Source of the DNA: Desulfomonile tiedjei DSM 6799
GTDB lineage: Bacteria; Desulfobacterota; Desulfomonilia; Desulfomonilales; Desulfomonilaceae
Direction: 5' to 3'
DNA: 64,000 nucleotides
NCBI RefSeq assembly: GCF_000266945.1
Contig: NC_018025.1
Coordinates: 3,600,001 to 3,664,000 of the forward strand
The notes below the pieces were generated by a model that worked only from the letters and a program-made list of their open reading frames with translations, was not told the DNA's origin and did no database searches. Position 1 is the first letter of the stretch; each line of letters opens with the position of its first letter. Of this stretch, positions 1-8,792 are shown piece after piece. The translations under genes and the position numbers were made by a program.

Positions 1-189
1 CCACCCGGCGATGTTCGAAAAATACCAGCAGCATTGATTTCTCTAGTGGATCTGGTGATCGATCTCGGCCCCACACCGGGAGGCAAACCTTCCACGGTGA
101 TCGAAATAGATCGGGGTGTGCTCAAGGTGATTCGTGAAGGAGCGGTTCCGATTGCTGCAATCAGATCCGTCCTCGAAGCTTCACCGTAA
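1..189 (+). CDS. Sua5/YciO/YrdC family L-threonylcarbamoyladenylate synthase, C-terminal fragment
   Basis: The window opens inside this gene; only the last 62 codons are present, in frame from base 1 to TAA at 187-189. The fragment contains DLGPTPGGKPSTVIEI followed by a segment ending LKVIREGAVP, which matches the conserved (D)GGxxxGGxPSTVVD...REG tail of the YrdC/Sua5 fold. These enzymes make threonylcarbamoyl-AMP for the t6A37 modification of ANN-decoding tRNAs. Whether this is the short TsaC or the longer Sua5 form cannot be told. The tRNA-Gln gene follows 54 bases downstream on the same strand. Confidence 0.8.
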   Translation, partial: PPGDVRKIPAALISLVDLVIDLGPTPGGKPSTVIEIDRGVLKVIREGAVPIAAIRSVLEASP

Positions 190-243
190 AATGACATTCA
201 GCTTGACAGGGCCGACCCTAAACGGTACTATGTCTGGATCGGT

Positions 244-317
244 TGGGGGATCGTCTAGCGGCAGGACGGCGGGTTCTGGCCCCGTTAACCGAGGTTCGAA
301 TCCTCGTCCCCCAGCCA
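244..317 (+). tRNA. tRNA-Gln (anticodon CUG)
   Basis: Cloverleaf read by eye. The acceptor strand TGGGGGA (244-250) pairs with TCCCCCA (307-313), followed by discriminator G and an encoded CCA (315-317). The anticodon arm GCGGG/CCCGT encloses loop TTCTGGC, giving anticodon CTG. The T arm contains GGTTCGAATCC. Total length is 74 nt including CCA. Confidence 0.95.
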
Positions 318-474
318 GCACCAATCGATTCGGACTCTTCGCATTTTCACTTCCGAGTTTGCCTTTATTTCCCTGAACCGGCCGAATGAGATATCATTAT
401 TGCGTCAGATCGCGGATTCGCTTCGGATTAGTTCGTCCACGGTCCGACACTGGGTTCTTGGAGACGTTTCTCGA

Positions 475-1665
475 ATGTCCCTGCCTCACAGACAATCGAT
501 CCCTACACGATTCCCTCAGGAAGATAACCCCGGCGGGATATACGTGCACGTGCCTTTCTGTAGAACTCGCTGCTCTTATTGTGGATTTACTTCTGGAATA
601 TACGACCCGGATGCGAAAGTACGCTACATTCGTTCGATTCTGAGAGAAATCGAGCTTTATGCACATCTTGCGAAAAGGACCGCTCGGGAGTTCTTCTTCA
701 ATACCGTGTATTTCGGCGGTGGCACCCCTTCCCTCCTCGATCCGGAGGATGTGTCGCGAATTCTGGTGCAAATTCGATCACATTTAAATGTTGTCCCGGA
801 GGAAATCACTCTGGAGATGAATCCCGGCACCGTGGATAGAGCCCGTCTCAGCAGTCTAAGAAGAATCGGGATAAACCGCGTGAGTTTGGGTATCCAATCT
901 CTTTTGGATTCCGAGCTGTTACTCATGGGCCGAAGTCATGCTGTTGCGGATGCATATGCTGCTTTTCGGGATCTTCGGGCAGCGGGATTCGACAATGTTT
1001 CGCTCGATCTCATTGCAGGATTTCCGAGTCAGACATTGGAATCGTTGAAGAGGAGTCTCGACTCCATTCTGGATTTGAGACCGGAACATGTGTCCGTGTA
1101 CCTCCTTGAAGTGAAGCCTGGAACCCGCCTTCACCGTCTGATCGATGCAGGGGAATTACCTGGTCCTGACGAAGATCTGGCCGCAGACATGTATGAGACG
1201 CTCTGCCGCGATGCAAAAGAAGCCGGGTACGAACATTATGAAATATCCAATTTTGCGTTACCGGGCAAGCAGTCCATCCATAACCTGAAATATTGGACTG
1301 ATTGCGTTTATATCGGATTCGGCCCCGGCGCTCACAGCATGGATGGCCGTACGAGGTACGCGAATTTCCGAGATCTGACTGATTTTGAAAAAGCCGTTGA
1401 AGCCGGAGACCTGCCCATTGAGATCAAGACGAAATTGACCCCCGAGATGCGATTCAAAGATGCGCTCATCATGGGCCTGAGACTTGTGGGAGGCCTGAAT
1501 CTCGAACTGATATCGGAGCGGTACAACGTGGATGCACTTCAATTCATCAAGAAGACTGTTGGAGACTTATTGGACCAAGGTCTCCTCCGTATGCAGGGCG
1601 AAATTCTTCTGCTTACAGACAGGGGGCGTTTGCTGTCCAATATGGTGTTTTCTCGATGGGTGTGA
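475..1665 (+). CDS. hemW: HemW-like radical SAM protein (heme chaperone / oxygen-independent coproporphyrinogen oxidase-related)
   Basis: The radical SAM cluster motif is CRTRCSYCGF (Cys29, 33 and 36 counted from this start), preceded by GIYVHVPFC and followed by YFGGGTPSLL, both diagnostic of the HemN/HemW group. The C-terminal half carries EISNFALPG and YIGFGPGAHS as in HemW, and the length of about 396 aa fits HemW (E. coli 378) rather than true HemN (about 455). Known HemW proteins bind heme and deliver it rather than oxidise coproporphyrinogen. I chose ATG 475 because GGAG lies at 460-463. The frame is open upstream as far as the tRNA, with only TTG/CTG as alternative starts, and that extension reads like a helix-turn-helix (see findings). 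Confidence 0.88.
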   Translation: MSLPHRQSIPTRFPQEDNPGGIYVHVPFCRTRCSYCGFTSGIYDPDAKVRYIRSILREIELYAHLAKRTAREFFFNTVYFGGGTPSLLDPEDVSRILVQIRSHLNVVPEEITLEMNPGTVDRARLSSLRRIGINRVSLGIQSLLDSELLLMGRSHAVADAYAAFRDLRAAGFDNVSLDLIAGFPSQTLESLKRSLDSILDLRPEHVSVYLLEVKPGTRLHRLIDAGELPGPDEDLAADMYETLCRDAKEAGYEHYEISNFALPGKQSIHNLKYWTDCVYIGFGPGAHSMDGRTRYANFRDLTDFEKAVEAGDLPIEIKTKLTPEMRFKDALIMGLRLVGGLNLELISERYNVDALQFIKKTVGDLLDQGLLRMQGEILLLTDRGRLLSNMVFSRWV

Positions 1666-1773
1666 CAGTACCCCGATGCTCCTGAAATTCTCCAGGCTTG
1701 ACCGCATCCTCTCGAAGGTTTAAACATTCTAAGACTCGCTATAGGTGAACAGCCATATGATGAGGCCAAGAGA

Positions 1774-2631
1774 GTGATAGATCTTCATGTACACACAAAT
1801 ATGTCTGACGGGACTTTTTCTCCCGCTGAGGTGGTAAAGCGAGCAGCAAGTCTCGGATTGAGAGCCATAGCGATTACCGATCACGATACTGTTTCGGGAG
1901 TCGAGCAGGCGACCGAACAGGGACAGATAAGCGGCGTCGAGATAGTCCCCGGACTGGAAATCAGCGCGGATTGGGATAAGGGAATTCTCCATGTTCTCGG
2001 TTATTTCATGGACCAGGAGAATGAGGCACTGGTTTCGGCTCTGGATTTTCTCCAGACAGGACGTCGAGAACGGATTCCTCGTATATTGGCCAAGCTCAAA
2101 GAGAACAGCGATATACTTGTCTCCCAAGAAGCTATTGACCGGGAGGCCGCAGGAGGCGTTCCGGGCCGACCTCACGTGGCGAAAGTCATGGTTCGTGAAG
2201 GCCTTGTCGAGACAATGCAGGAAGCTTTCGACAGATATTTAGGGAAAGGCACGCCTGCATACGTGAAAAAGGCGAAACTGCCGGCATCCACGGCAATCAG
2301 GGTCATTTGCGAAGCAGGTGGCATTCCGGTCCTCGCGCATCCGTATTCGCTCGGATCCGAGAACGAAGCCAGCCTGATCGAGACTGTCACCGTTCTTATG
2401 GACAGCGGGTTACAGGGAATAGAAGCGTTCTATCCAAAACACACTCTTCGTCAGACAGAAATCTACCTCAGCGTGGCATCCCGATTTGGGCTCACCGTTA
2501 CCGGGGGCACCGACTTTCACGGAGAAGTCAAACCGGATATTGAATTAGGACAGTTTCCGCAGTACCCACCCATGGATTATTCGATTCTTGAATCATTGAA
2601 ATCCAGGCTTCTTTCCCGAGAAAATTCCTGA
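1774..2631 (+). CDS. PHP-domain phosphoesterase (RNase AM / YciV-like)
   Basis: 285 aa with the PHP metal-binding signatures in order: DLHVHTNMSDG at residues 3-13, ITDHDT near 38-43, PGLEIS near 59-64, LAHP near 187 and GTDFHG near 246-251. This is the layout of the YciV/TrpH family, whose E. coli member is a 5'-3' exonuclease trimming 5S/16S/23S rRNA and removing 5' nucleotides from pAp-type substrates; the precise substrate here is inferred. Start is GTG at 1774, since the nearby ATG at 1757 is in another frame and terminates at once. The next gene follows 16 bases after the stop, so the two are probably co-transcribed. Confidence 0.85.
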   Translation: MIDLHVHTNMSDGTFSPAEVVKRAASLGLRAIAITDHDTVSGVEQATEQGQISGVEIVPGLEISADWDKGILHVLGYFMDQENEALVSALDFLQTGRRERIPRILAKLKENSDILVSQEAIDREAAGGVPGRPHVAKVMVREGLVETMQEAFDRYLGKGTPAYVKKAKLPASTAIRVICEAGGIPVLAHPYSLGSENEASLIETVTVLMDSGLQGIEAFYPKHTLRQTEIYLSVASRFGLTVTGGTDFHGEVKPDIELGQFPQYPPMDYSILESLKSRLLSRENS

Positions 2632-2647
2632 CAGGAGAACTGATTAC

Positions 2648-3982
2648 GTGCTTGGCGGAATAAAAGGAAATGGCCCGCAGAGAGTGGCTGTTCTCGGTCT
2701 GGATGGAGTGCCGTTTTCACTTCTCAAGCAGCTCATGGGTTGGGGCGTCATGCCACGCATGGCAGATGCAGCTTCATCGGGAACCTTCGTTCCGATGCGG
2801 ACCGATCTGCCTGCCATTTCCGCTGTTGCATGGACTTCTTTCATGACCGGCTCAAGCCCCGGAGAACACGGCATTTTCGGATTTACCGATCTAAAACCGG
2901 GTGAAATTGGACTTCATCTCCCCTCGTTCGACGATATCCGCAGGCCTGCGATTTGGCACGAGTTACCGTCAAAACGAAGCGTTATCGTGAATCTGCCCTT
3001 TACTTATCCGGCTCGATCGCTCAATGGCGTGCTTGTTTCGGGTTTTGTGGCTCCCATATTTGAACGGGCTGTTTATCCCGAGCATTTGATAAAGAAGTTG
3101 CGCTCGCTGAATTACCGTATTGATGTAGATGCCGACAAGGGTAGACAAAATCGCCGATTTCTCGTGACCGATCTGTTCGAAACCTTCAATGCCCATACCC
3201 ATTGCATGGAGGATCTCCTGGTTTCTGAACCCTGGGATCTCTTTATAGGGGTGATTACCGGCACTGACAGGCTCCATCATTTCCTTTTTGACGCGGCTCT
3301 TGATCCCGGACATCCCTTTCATAAGGATTTTCTGGAATACTATCGCAGCATTGACGTATTCATCGGAAAATTCATGGATCTCGTGGGGAGTTCGACACGG
3401 CTAGTACTCTTGTCAGACCACGGATTCACCGGTCTAAAGATCCAGATCTATCTCAACTCCATTCTCCGAACCCTTGGATATTTGTCTTTTCACAATCCCG
3501 GTGCGGGATCGCTGGAGAATTTCAGTTCTGAATCGAAAGCTTTTGCTCTCGACCCCACCCGCATATACATCAACCGCAAGGAACGATTCAGAAATGGGTT
3601 GCTCGGGACAACCGAAGCCGAAGAAATCAAAGGGCGCATAAAGCACCAGTTGGAAAATCTGCGCCTCAGAGATATCGGTATAGGACTGTTCGAAGGTTTG
3701 GGAGATCTCGATGAACACGTCTTCGAAGCTGTTCTCACGAACGAAGAAGTCTATTCAGGGGAAAATGCACATCTCGGGCCGGACCTCGTCATTGTTCCAC
3801 GGCGAGGTTTCGATGTAAAAGCTTCTCTCAATGTCCTTTCCATGACAGCGAGAGACATCTTCACCGGCATGCACACGCACGATGATGCATTTCTGTTGAT
3901 AAATGAGAAGTCGATGCACGGAGAGCTCGATTCTGTGCAGATAAGAGATGTCATGAAACTTGTACGTGAGGTACTCCACTGA
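2648..3982 (+). CDS. Alkaline phosphatase superfamily / type I phosphodiesterase-nucleotide pyrophosphatase-like protein
   Basis: 444 aa. N-terminal VAVLGLDGVP gives the first metal-binding Asp. SAVAWTSFMTGSSPGEHGI supplies the likely nucleophile Thr and the usual PGxHGI turn. LLSDHGF and GMHTHDD give the later Asp/His ligands. This is the order seen in Phosphodiest-type members of the superfamily. There is no signal peptide, so a cytoplasmic role is likely; the substrate cannot be inferred. GTG start at 2648 has AGGAG about 10 bases upstream. The protein lies between a PHP phosphoesterase and trmL on the same strand. Confidence 0.75.
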   Translation: MLGGIKGNGPQRVAVLGLDGVPFSLLKQLMGWGVMPRMADAASSGTFVPMRTDLPAISAVAWTSFMTGSSPGEHGIFGFTDLKPGEIGLHLPSFDDIRRPAIWHELPSKRSVIVNLPFTYPARSLNGVLVSGFVAPIFERAVYPEHLIKKLRSLNYRIDVDADKGRQNRRFLVTDLFETFNAHTHCMEDLLVSEPWDLFIGVITGTDRLHHFLFDAALDPGHPFHKDFLEYYRSIDVFIGKFMDLVGSSTRLVLLSDHGFTGLKIQIYLNSILRTLGYLSFHNPGAGSLENFSSESKAFALDPTRIYINRKERFRNGLLGTTEAEEIKGRIKHQLENLRLRDIGIGLFEGLGDLDEHVFEAVLTNEEVYSGENAHLGPDLVIVPRRGFDVKASLNVLSMTARDIFTGMHTHDDAFLLINEKSMHGELDSVQIRDVMKLVREVLH

Positions 3983-4011
3983 GCGGCAACGAGCGTCAGG
4001 ATTCTCGGCTG

Positions 4012-4479
4012 TTGAATGTGGTGCTCGTGCATCCGGAGATACCCCCGAACACGGGCAATATCGGTAGGCTATGCTGCGCGGTGGGAGCCACACTGCACCT
4101 TGTAAAGCCCCTGGGGTTCAGCATTGACGACCGGAATTTGAAACGCGCGGGACTGGATTACTGGAAGAAACTCAGGGTGCTTGAATGGCCTGATCTGGAA
4201 GCCTACCTGTCAGCGGTAGATCATGGGAAAATTGTGCTTACCAGTAGCAAGAGAGGTGATGTGTATCATCGGATACACTTCGAGCCGGGAGACCACATTC
4301 TATTCGGTCCGGAAACAACGGGGCTTTCGCAGGATATGTTTCTTCGTTTTCCGAACCGGATTGCCAGGATTCCCATCGATCTCAGCAAAGTCCGAAGTCT
4401 CAACCTGTCAACTGCAGCCGGAATCGTCGTATATGAAGCATTGAAACAGATCGGGGCGCTACCTGCCCTGGACACATGA
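4012..4479 (+). CDS. trmL: tRNA (cytidine/uridine-2'-O-)-methyltransferase, SPOUT family
   Basis: 155 aa, the standard length for TrmL. The three SPOUT motifs are visible: PPNTGNIGRLCCAVGA (motif 1), ILFGPETTGL (motif 2) and RSLNLSTAAGIVVYEAL (motif 3). TrmL methylates the wobble ribose at position 34 of tRNA-Leu isoacceptors in E. coli; the same activity is likely here. Start is taken as TTG at 4012 (MNVVLVHP); GTG at 4018 is an alternative. The gene converges with the response regulator on the other strand, with only 28 bases between the stops. Confidence 0.9.
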   Translation: MNVVLVHPEIPPNTGNIGRLCCAVGATLHLVKPLGFSIDDRNLKRAGLDYWKKLRVLEWPDLEAYLSAVDHGKIVLTSSKRGDVYHRIHFEPGDHILFGPETTGLSQDMFLRFPNRIARIPIDLSKVRSLNLSTAAGIVVYEALKQIGALPALDT

Positions 4480-4507
4480 ATCGTCGTAAGCGGGATTAAG
4501 GGGCTGC

Positions 4508-4867
4508 TCAGTCCGGTTTTCCAAGGAGATTCCGAATACTGTCCAAAAGCTCGGTCATATCTCCGGATTTGACGACGTAAGCATCGGCTTTCAGCGCAGT
4601 CGGATCTCCCTGAAAATAGGGATATGCGGTGCTGATTACCACCGGTATTTTGGTATTCATCTTGTGGAATTTGTCCAAAAAGCGCTTACCGCCCATTCCA
4701 GGCATTTTGAGATCCAATACGATGATGTCGGGACGATTTCCTCGCAGGAATTTGAGTGCTTCTTCGGCATCGACTGCCTGGATCACTTTGTATCCAAGCT
4801 CTTCGAAAACCTCTTTGTATAAGAGACGCACAGAATGCTCGTCTTCAACGTGCAGGATCACGCTCAT
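4508..4867 (-). CDS. Single-domain (CheY-like) response regulator
   Basis: 119 aa, a receiver domain and nothing else. Acidic pocket Glu-Asp at VEDE (8-10), phospho-acceptor Asp52 in VLDLKMPG, conserved Thr80 in ISTAY and Lys100 in VVKSGD. With no output domain it must act by protein contact or as a phosphorelay shuttle. ATG at 4867 is preceded by AGGAGGT with good spacing. No partner kinase lies next to it; the nearest kinase in the window is the hybrid at 11295-12788. Confidence 0.92.
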   Translation of the reverse strand: MSVILHVEDEHSVRLLYKEVFEELGYKVIQAVDAEEALKFLRGNRPDIIVLDLKMPGMGGKRFLDKFHKMNTKIPVVISTAYPYFQGDPTALKADAYVVKSGDMTELLDSIRNLLGKPD

Positions 4868-5238
4868 GCCGGGGAACCTCCTAATTTTTTATTCTAACAC
4901 CGTGTGCCTATACAGACAATCAAAAGTTCCTATAGCTTTGATACATGTTTGCAGGCAGAGAAACAGCCGATTATCTCCCGTCGATGTTTTACAAACGTAC
5001 TGGCGTGTGGTATAGAATCGCTAAAATTGCTGTCCGGCTGAAGATAGGGGATATTGGTGGGTGCCGTGCCTCCGTGCCGGCACATATTCAATATAATCAA
5101 TAATATCCATGGAATAGACCGGCAGGGACGCCGGCTTCCACTAGTATCTTGTATTGGAGCATGGGATAACACGTCAGAATTTTTGAAATCGCCATAAACC
5201 GCACTGGTGTTGAATTCTTTTCGTTGTAAGAAACCCAC
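4868..5238. other. Intergenic region, 371 bp, holding repeat A copy 1
   Basis: No credible coding frame. It holds the divergent upstream regions of the response regulator (-) and the LD-carboxypeptidase (+). Its only recognisable structure is the family A repeat at 5051-5186, annotated separately. Confidence 0.7.
5051..5186 (+). repeat. Dispersed repeat A, copy 1 (two-hairpin REP-like element)
   Basis: About 135 bp matching 47038-47172 (same strand) and 29772-29907 (opposite strand). It starts TATTGGTGGGTGCCG, then has the hairpin core CTCCGTGCCGGCAC, an AT-rich middle, a second hairpin GACCGGCagggaCGCCGG, and ends near ACGTCAGAATTTTTG. In this copy the first stem is degraded (GTGCCGTGCC in place of GTGCCGGCC). 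Confidence 0.8.
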
Positions 5239-6171
5239 ATGAAAAATCCACGATCTCTCCTTCCAAATCCTTTGAAACCCGGTGACTGCATTGCTGTGAT
5301 AGCCCCGGCCGGACCGGCTTCCGTTGAACTCCTGAAAGCCGGGATCAGATTCCTTGAGTTGAAGGGATTCCGAGTGCTCGAGGGATGTTATGTGCTTGAA
5401 CAAGACGGATATTGTGCAGGAACGGATCGTCAGAGGTGTGACGATCTCAATGCAATGCTCGCCAACAGAGACGTGCGAGGAATCCTGTTCGCTCGAGGCG
5501 GATATGGAACAATGCATTTGCTCGATTCCATTCACATGCATTTGCTTGTTTCGGATCCCATCATTCTGGTCGGCATGAGCGATGTGACGGCGCTTCAGCT
5601 CTCCCTTTACAAGAGGTGCAATCTTGTCACGTTCTCGGGTCCCATGATTGCAGGCCAGGTCGCGCAGGGTCTGGATAGCATTTCAGAGACTTCGTTCATG
5701 GCTGCCCTGACTCAGCCTCTTGAAAAACGAAACCTCTGGCCGGACGAGAGCGGCGGAATTCGTGTGTTGCGGCCCGGACGAGCCTCAGGAGTGCTCCTGG
5801 GCGGCTGCCTTTCTCTGGTTACGGCATTACTGGGAACCCCTCACCTGCCTGATTTCGACGGAGCAATCCTATTTCTGGAAGACGTGAACGAACCAGCGTA
5901 CAGACTGGACCGCATGCTCACACAGCTACATCTTTCCGGAATCCTGAAGAGAATACACGGCGTGCTTCTCGGGTATTTTCTGGATTCGCAAAATGGCGAC
6001 CTGAGTGAGATAGTAGAGCGCATCATTCTGAAATATGTCGATGATGAGACTGTTCCCGTCGTCTCGGGAATTCCTCACGGGCACGCATTGCCGAATATCA
6101 CTTTGCCCTTGGGAGCGCCAGTAACACTTGACACCTATTCCGGATCTCTTGTGGCAGATTTGCGATGGTGA
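5239..6171 (+). CDS. ldcA: LD-carboxypeptidase (peptidase family S66, muramoyltetrapeptide carboxypeptidase type)
   Basis: 310 aa, typical S66 length. KPGDCIAVIAPAGP at the N-terminus, LFARGGYGT, the nucleophile serine Ser114 in VGMSDVTAL, the acidic residue in LFLEDVNEPAYRLDRML and the His in SGIPHGH give the family's Ser-Glu-His triad. LdcA removes the terminal D-Ala from the tetrapeptide of recycled murein; some S66 members instead hydrolyse microcin C-type compounds (MccF). The murein-recycling role is preferred because there is no microcin context. No signal peptide, so cytoplasmic. The Shine-Dalgarno sequence ahead of ATG 5239 is weak. Confidence 0.87.
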   Translation: MKNPRSLLPNPLKPGDCIAVIAPAGPASVELLKAGIRFLELKGFRVLEGCYVLEQDGYCAGTDRQRCDDLNAMLANRDVRGILFARGGYGTMHLLDSIHMHLLVSDPIILVGMSDVTALQLSLYKRCNLVTFSGPMIAGQVAQGLDSISETSFMAALTQPLEKRNLWPDESGGIRVLRPGRASGVLLGGCLSLVTALLGTPHLPDFDGAILFLEDVNEPAYRLDRMLTQLHLSGILKRIHGVLLGYFLDSQNGDLSEIVERIILKYVDDETVPVVSGIPHGHALPNITLPLGAPVTLDTYSGSLVADLRW

Positions 6172-6405
6172 GCAAAATCGTAGTGGCGGGAATTGATGCG
6201 TTCGGCTGGACGAATCTCACTTTGTCATACGGGTTCACCTGCAGGTAATTTGGTCGGTACGGAGGCCGGCCGCCACCTGCTGAACCGGGCCCGATGCCTC
6301 CAGGGAGTTCGGCATTGTTCCCGTAATGGAGAAATGGTATCACGAGCCGAGAAATGGAAAGCGTCTTGACAGGATGCTTGCCTGTGGGCTAGCATCTTCG
6401 GACAC

Positions 6406-6491
<86 letters not shown>

Positions 6492-6548
6492 GTAACCCGT
6501 CTAGTCAGCAAAATCATTGCTAAGGTTGATCGCGTCGAACGCTGCTTC

Positions 6549-8792
6549 TCACGGAAAATCGTGTTCGATTGCAGGCCTCGGAGAGAGTGCCTGTAATATC
6601 TTTACCACACCTGCATAGATCCACACGGCGATTATAATCAGACTGAGTCCCCACGACAGAAACAACAGAGGCAGATAAGCCCAGGGCGAATATGTCATCT
6701 CGATCACGTGCTCCCCTGCCGAGACTCTGAGCGCTCGAAAACAAAAATTGGCTTTGAAGAGCTTTTGAGGTTCGTCATCTACAAAAGATTTCCAACTTCC
6801 ATTATATCTTTCAGTCGCAAATAACCAGCAATCGTCAGGAGCAGTCACCTTCAGCCTTATTTTTTCGTGTTCGTACAAAAGCACTCGGACCGAGCCGTAG
6901 CTCCCGGGCCTCACCCCGTGCGTCACCTTTTGTTCATCAAGAATTCCCGAGGCCTGAGCATCGTGAATAAACAAAGGCACAGGATCGTTCATTCCGGTGG
7001 ACTTGAGAGTTGTCAGGGCAGCCGTATCCGTTTCTTTCGCGAATGCAGCTTCAGGGACAAGCCAAAATCTGGGGGCCGTTTTCAGTACCTCAAGGAATCT
7101 AGAGTATTCATACGGAGGCAGACTATTGCCCACCAGAGTCTCATAAGATCTGTTGGTCATGGGAAGGTAGGCCCTGCAATACGATTTGCCATCAAATGCC
7201 CAGTAGTTGCCGGAGAAATTGGGATCGGTGTTTCTCACCCCATTGGGATCAGGCGCTGTCAGTGACTTGCTCTGCGCTTCATGTTCGATTGCCTGAATTT
7301 GTTTGAATGCTCGGGAGCCCCAGCAAATGCTTTCTTGACTTGAAATCTTGTACGCTGCAGCATCTCCTATGATGATGAGGAGAAGAAACCCCACAAGCAG
7401 TCGCTGCGATAATTGTGTTTTGAAAAGCTGAACGGAGAACCAGAACAGTGCAACAGTCACCAGAGAATAGCTCGTGCAGACAAATGCAGTCCAAAACGTG
7501 TTAGGCTCCCTGGGTATTGGAATTGCGCTGCGAACCAAGTATGTGTCAGGTACTAGCCAGGCCCATGTCAATAAGGCAATCACCGCCAAAAAGGTTGCGA
7601 GAAGGATTTTTTCCGAGCTTCCAAGTAACGTTGTTCCCTTACTTTTTTCAGAGCACGTCAGGCTATCGAAATAAGCGCCCGCGAGCACTGCTCCTCCAAA
7701 CATCCAGAAAGCTTTGAACAGAGCGGTGTGTCGCCCGAATCGCAGCGCAGGAATAATATAATACGCCGGAATTCCGATTAACCCTGACGTTCCGAGTGAG
7801 AGGAGAAAGGCCACGACAATGAATACAAGCACCCATTTCCAGCGTTGTCTTAATTCCCGATTCAGTGAAACACCAATTACCGATAACACCCCGAATACAC
7901 CGAAGTACCCATTGATCATAGTCAATTCCTGATTCTGGAAGTAATGCGAGTACTTGGCGATCAGAGCGGGAGCGATCAAAGACACAAGCGCATCCCAGGA
8001 AAACCTATCATGATCGAGCGCTTCGACAATCGGCAGCAGATCCACTCGGTCAGTAAAGTCCCTGCCTTCAACGAGAAACGAGACATAGGAGGGTGAAAGA
8101 ATAATCCCGGCGACCAGAAACGTTATGAACAACGTGCGCACGACCATGGAAATCGGTCTGAGTCGAAGCAGACTCCACAAACAAATCATTGGCACCATGT
8201 AAATCGTGATTACAGGGTTCCCGCCCAGGGCAGAGAAGCCGGTCAATAATCCAGCAGTACAGGGATACAGAAATGTGTTCCGATTGGAATAGTCCAATAG
8301 CAACAGTATCCACGGAAAATAGCTCATCGCCACGATGCACGTAGTGTGTTCCGCATTTCCAATGAAAAAACCGTTAAATCCGAAAATTGTCGCACCGGCG
8401 ATTGCCGCCAGGGGACTCATCCCGAATCTTTTCAAGAGAAAAAACAATCCCAGCATCCCCGACAGCCAGTGCCCCAACCACAATAGCTGGAAAACCTTGT
8501 ACCCTCCCCCGAACAAAAGACCTGTCACGATTGAGACCGGATAATACAGCGACGTGTTTAGTTCGGCATGGAACGGAAAACCGCAATTCGGACCGGGATC
8601 CCATAACGGCCATCTACCGGATTTCAGACTTATGACGAAATAGTGAAACCAGGGCCAGTATGCATCCCAAGCATCCCACTTGAAAATACAGGTCATTGAG
8701 ATCAAATCTAGATTCAAGAGGCAAGATATCGATATCAGACCGACTGCCGCACCCGCCCACTTTCCAGTGTCGTTATCCTTCTGCAATTCCAA
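6549..8792 (-). CDS. YfhO-family integral membrane protein
   Basis: 747 aa with about 12-14 hydrophobic segments across residues 10-550, then a soluble domain and a final transmembrane helix (LPLLFLSWGLSLIIIAVW). The early loop KSGRWPLWDPGPNCGFPF and the C-terminal ERYNGSWKSFVDDEP followed by SAGEHVIEMTYSPWAY are characteristic of the YfhO family, large GT-C-like proteins. In Gram-positives YfhO-type proteins help glycosylate lipoteichoic acid; the substrate here is unknown. Start is taken as TTG 8792; a second TTG two codons in is equally possible. The gene stands alone between tRNA-Ser and a gene-free kilobase. Confidence 0.8.
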   Translation of the reverse strand: MELQKDNDTGKWAGAAVGLISISCLLNLDLISMTCIFKWDAWDAYWPWFHYFVISLKSGRWPLWDPGPNCGFPFHAELNTSLYYPVSIVTGLLFGGGYKVFQLLWLGHWLSGMLGLFFLLKRFGMSPLAAIAGATIFGFNGFFIGNAEHTTCIVAMSYFPWILLLLDYSNRNTFLYPCTAGLLTGFSALGGNPVITIYMVPMICLWSLLRLRPISMVVRTLFITFLVAGIILSPSYVSFLVEGRDFTDRVDLLPIVEALDHDRFSWDALVSLIAPALIAKYSHYFQNQELTMINGYFGVFGVLSVIGVSLNRELRQRWKWVLVFIVVAFLLSLGTSGLIGIPAYYIIPALRFGRHTALFKAFWMFGGAVLAGAYFDSLTCSEKSKGTTLLGSSEKILLATFLAVIALLTWAWLVPDTYLVRSAIPIPREPNTFWTAFVCTSYSLVTVALFWFSVQLFKTQLSQRLLVGFLLLIIIGDAAAYKISSQESICWGSRAFKQIQAIEHEAQSKSLTAPDPNGVRNTDPNFSGNYWAFDGKSYCRAYLPMTNRSYETLVGNSLPPYEYSRFLEVLKTAPRFWLVPEAAFAKETDTAALTTLKSTGMNDPVPLFIHDAQASGILDEQKVTHGVRPGSYGSVRVLLYEHEKIRLKVTAPDDCWLFATERYNGSWKSFVDDEPQKLFKANFCFRALRVSAGEHVIEMTYSPWAYLPLLFLSWGLSLIIIAVWIYAGVVKILQALSPRPAIEHDFP

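Noticed and set aside
6098-6343. 81-codon minus-strand frame next to tRNA-Ser with a Gly/Pro-rich protein-like stretch
   Set aside because: It overlaps the end of ldcA, has no ribosome binding site, and part of it reads through a degenerate match to the core of repeat A.
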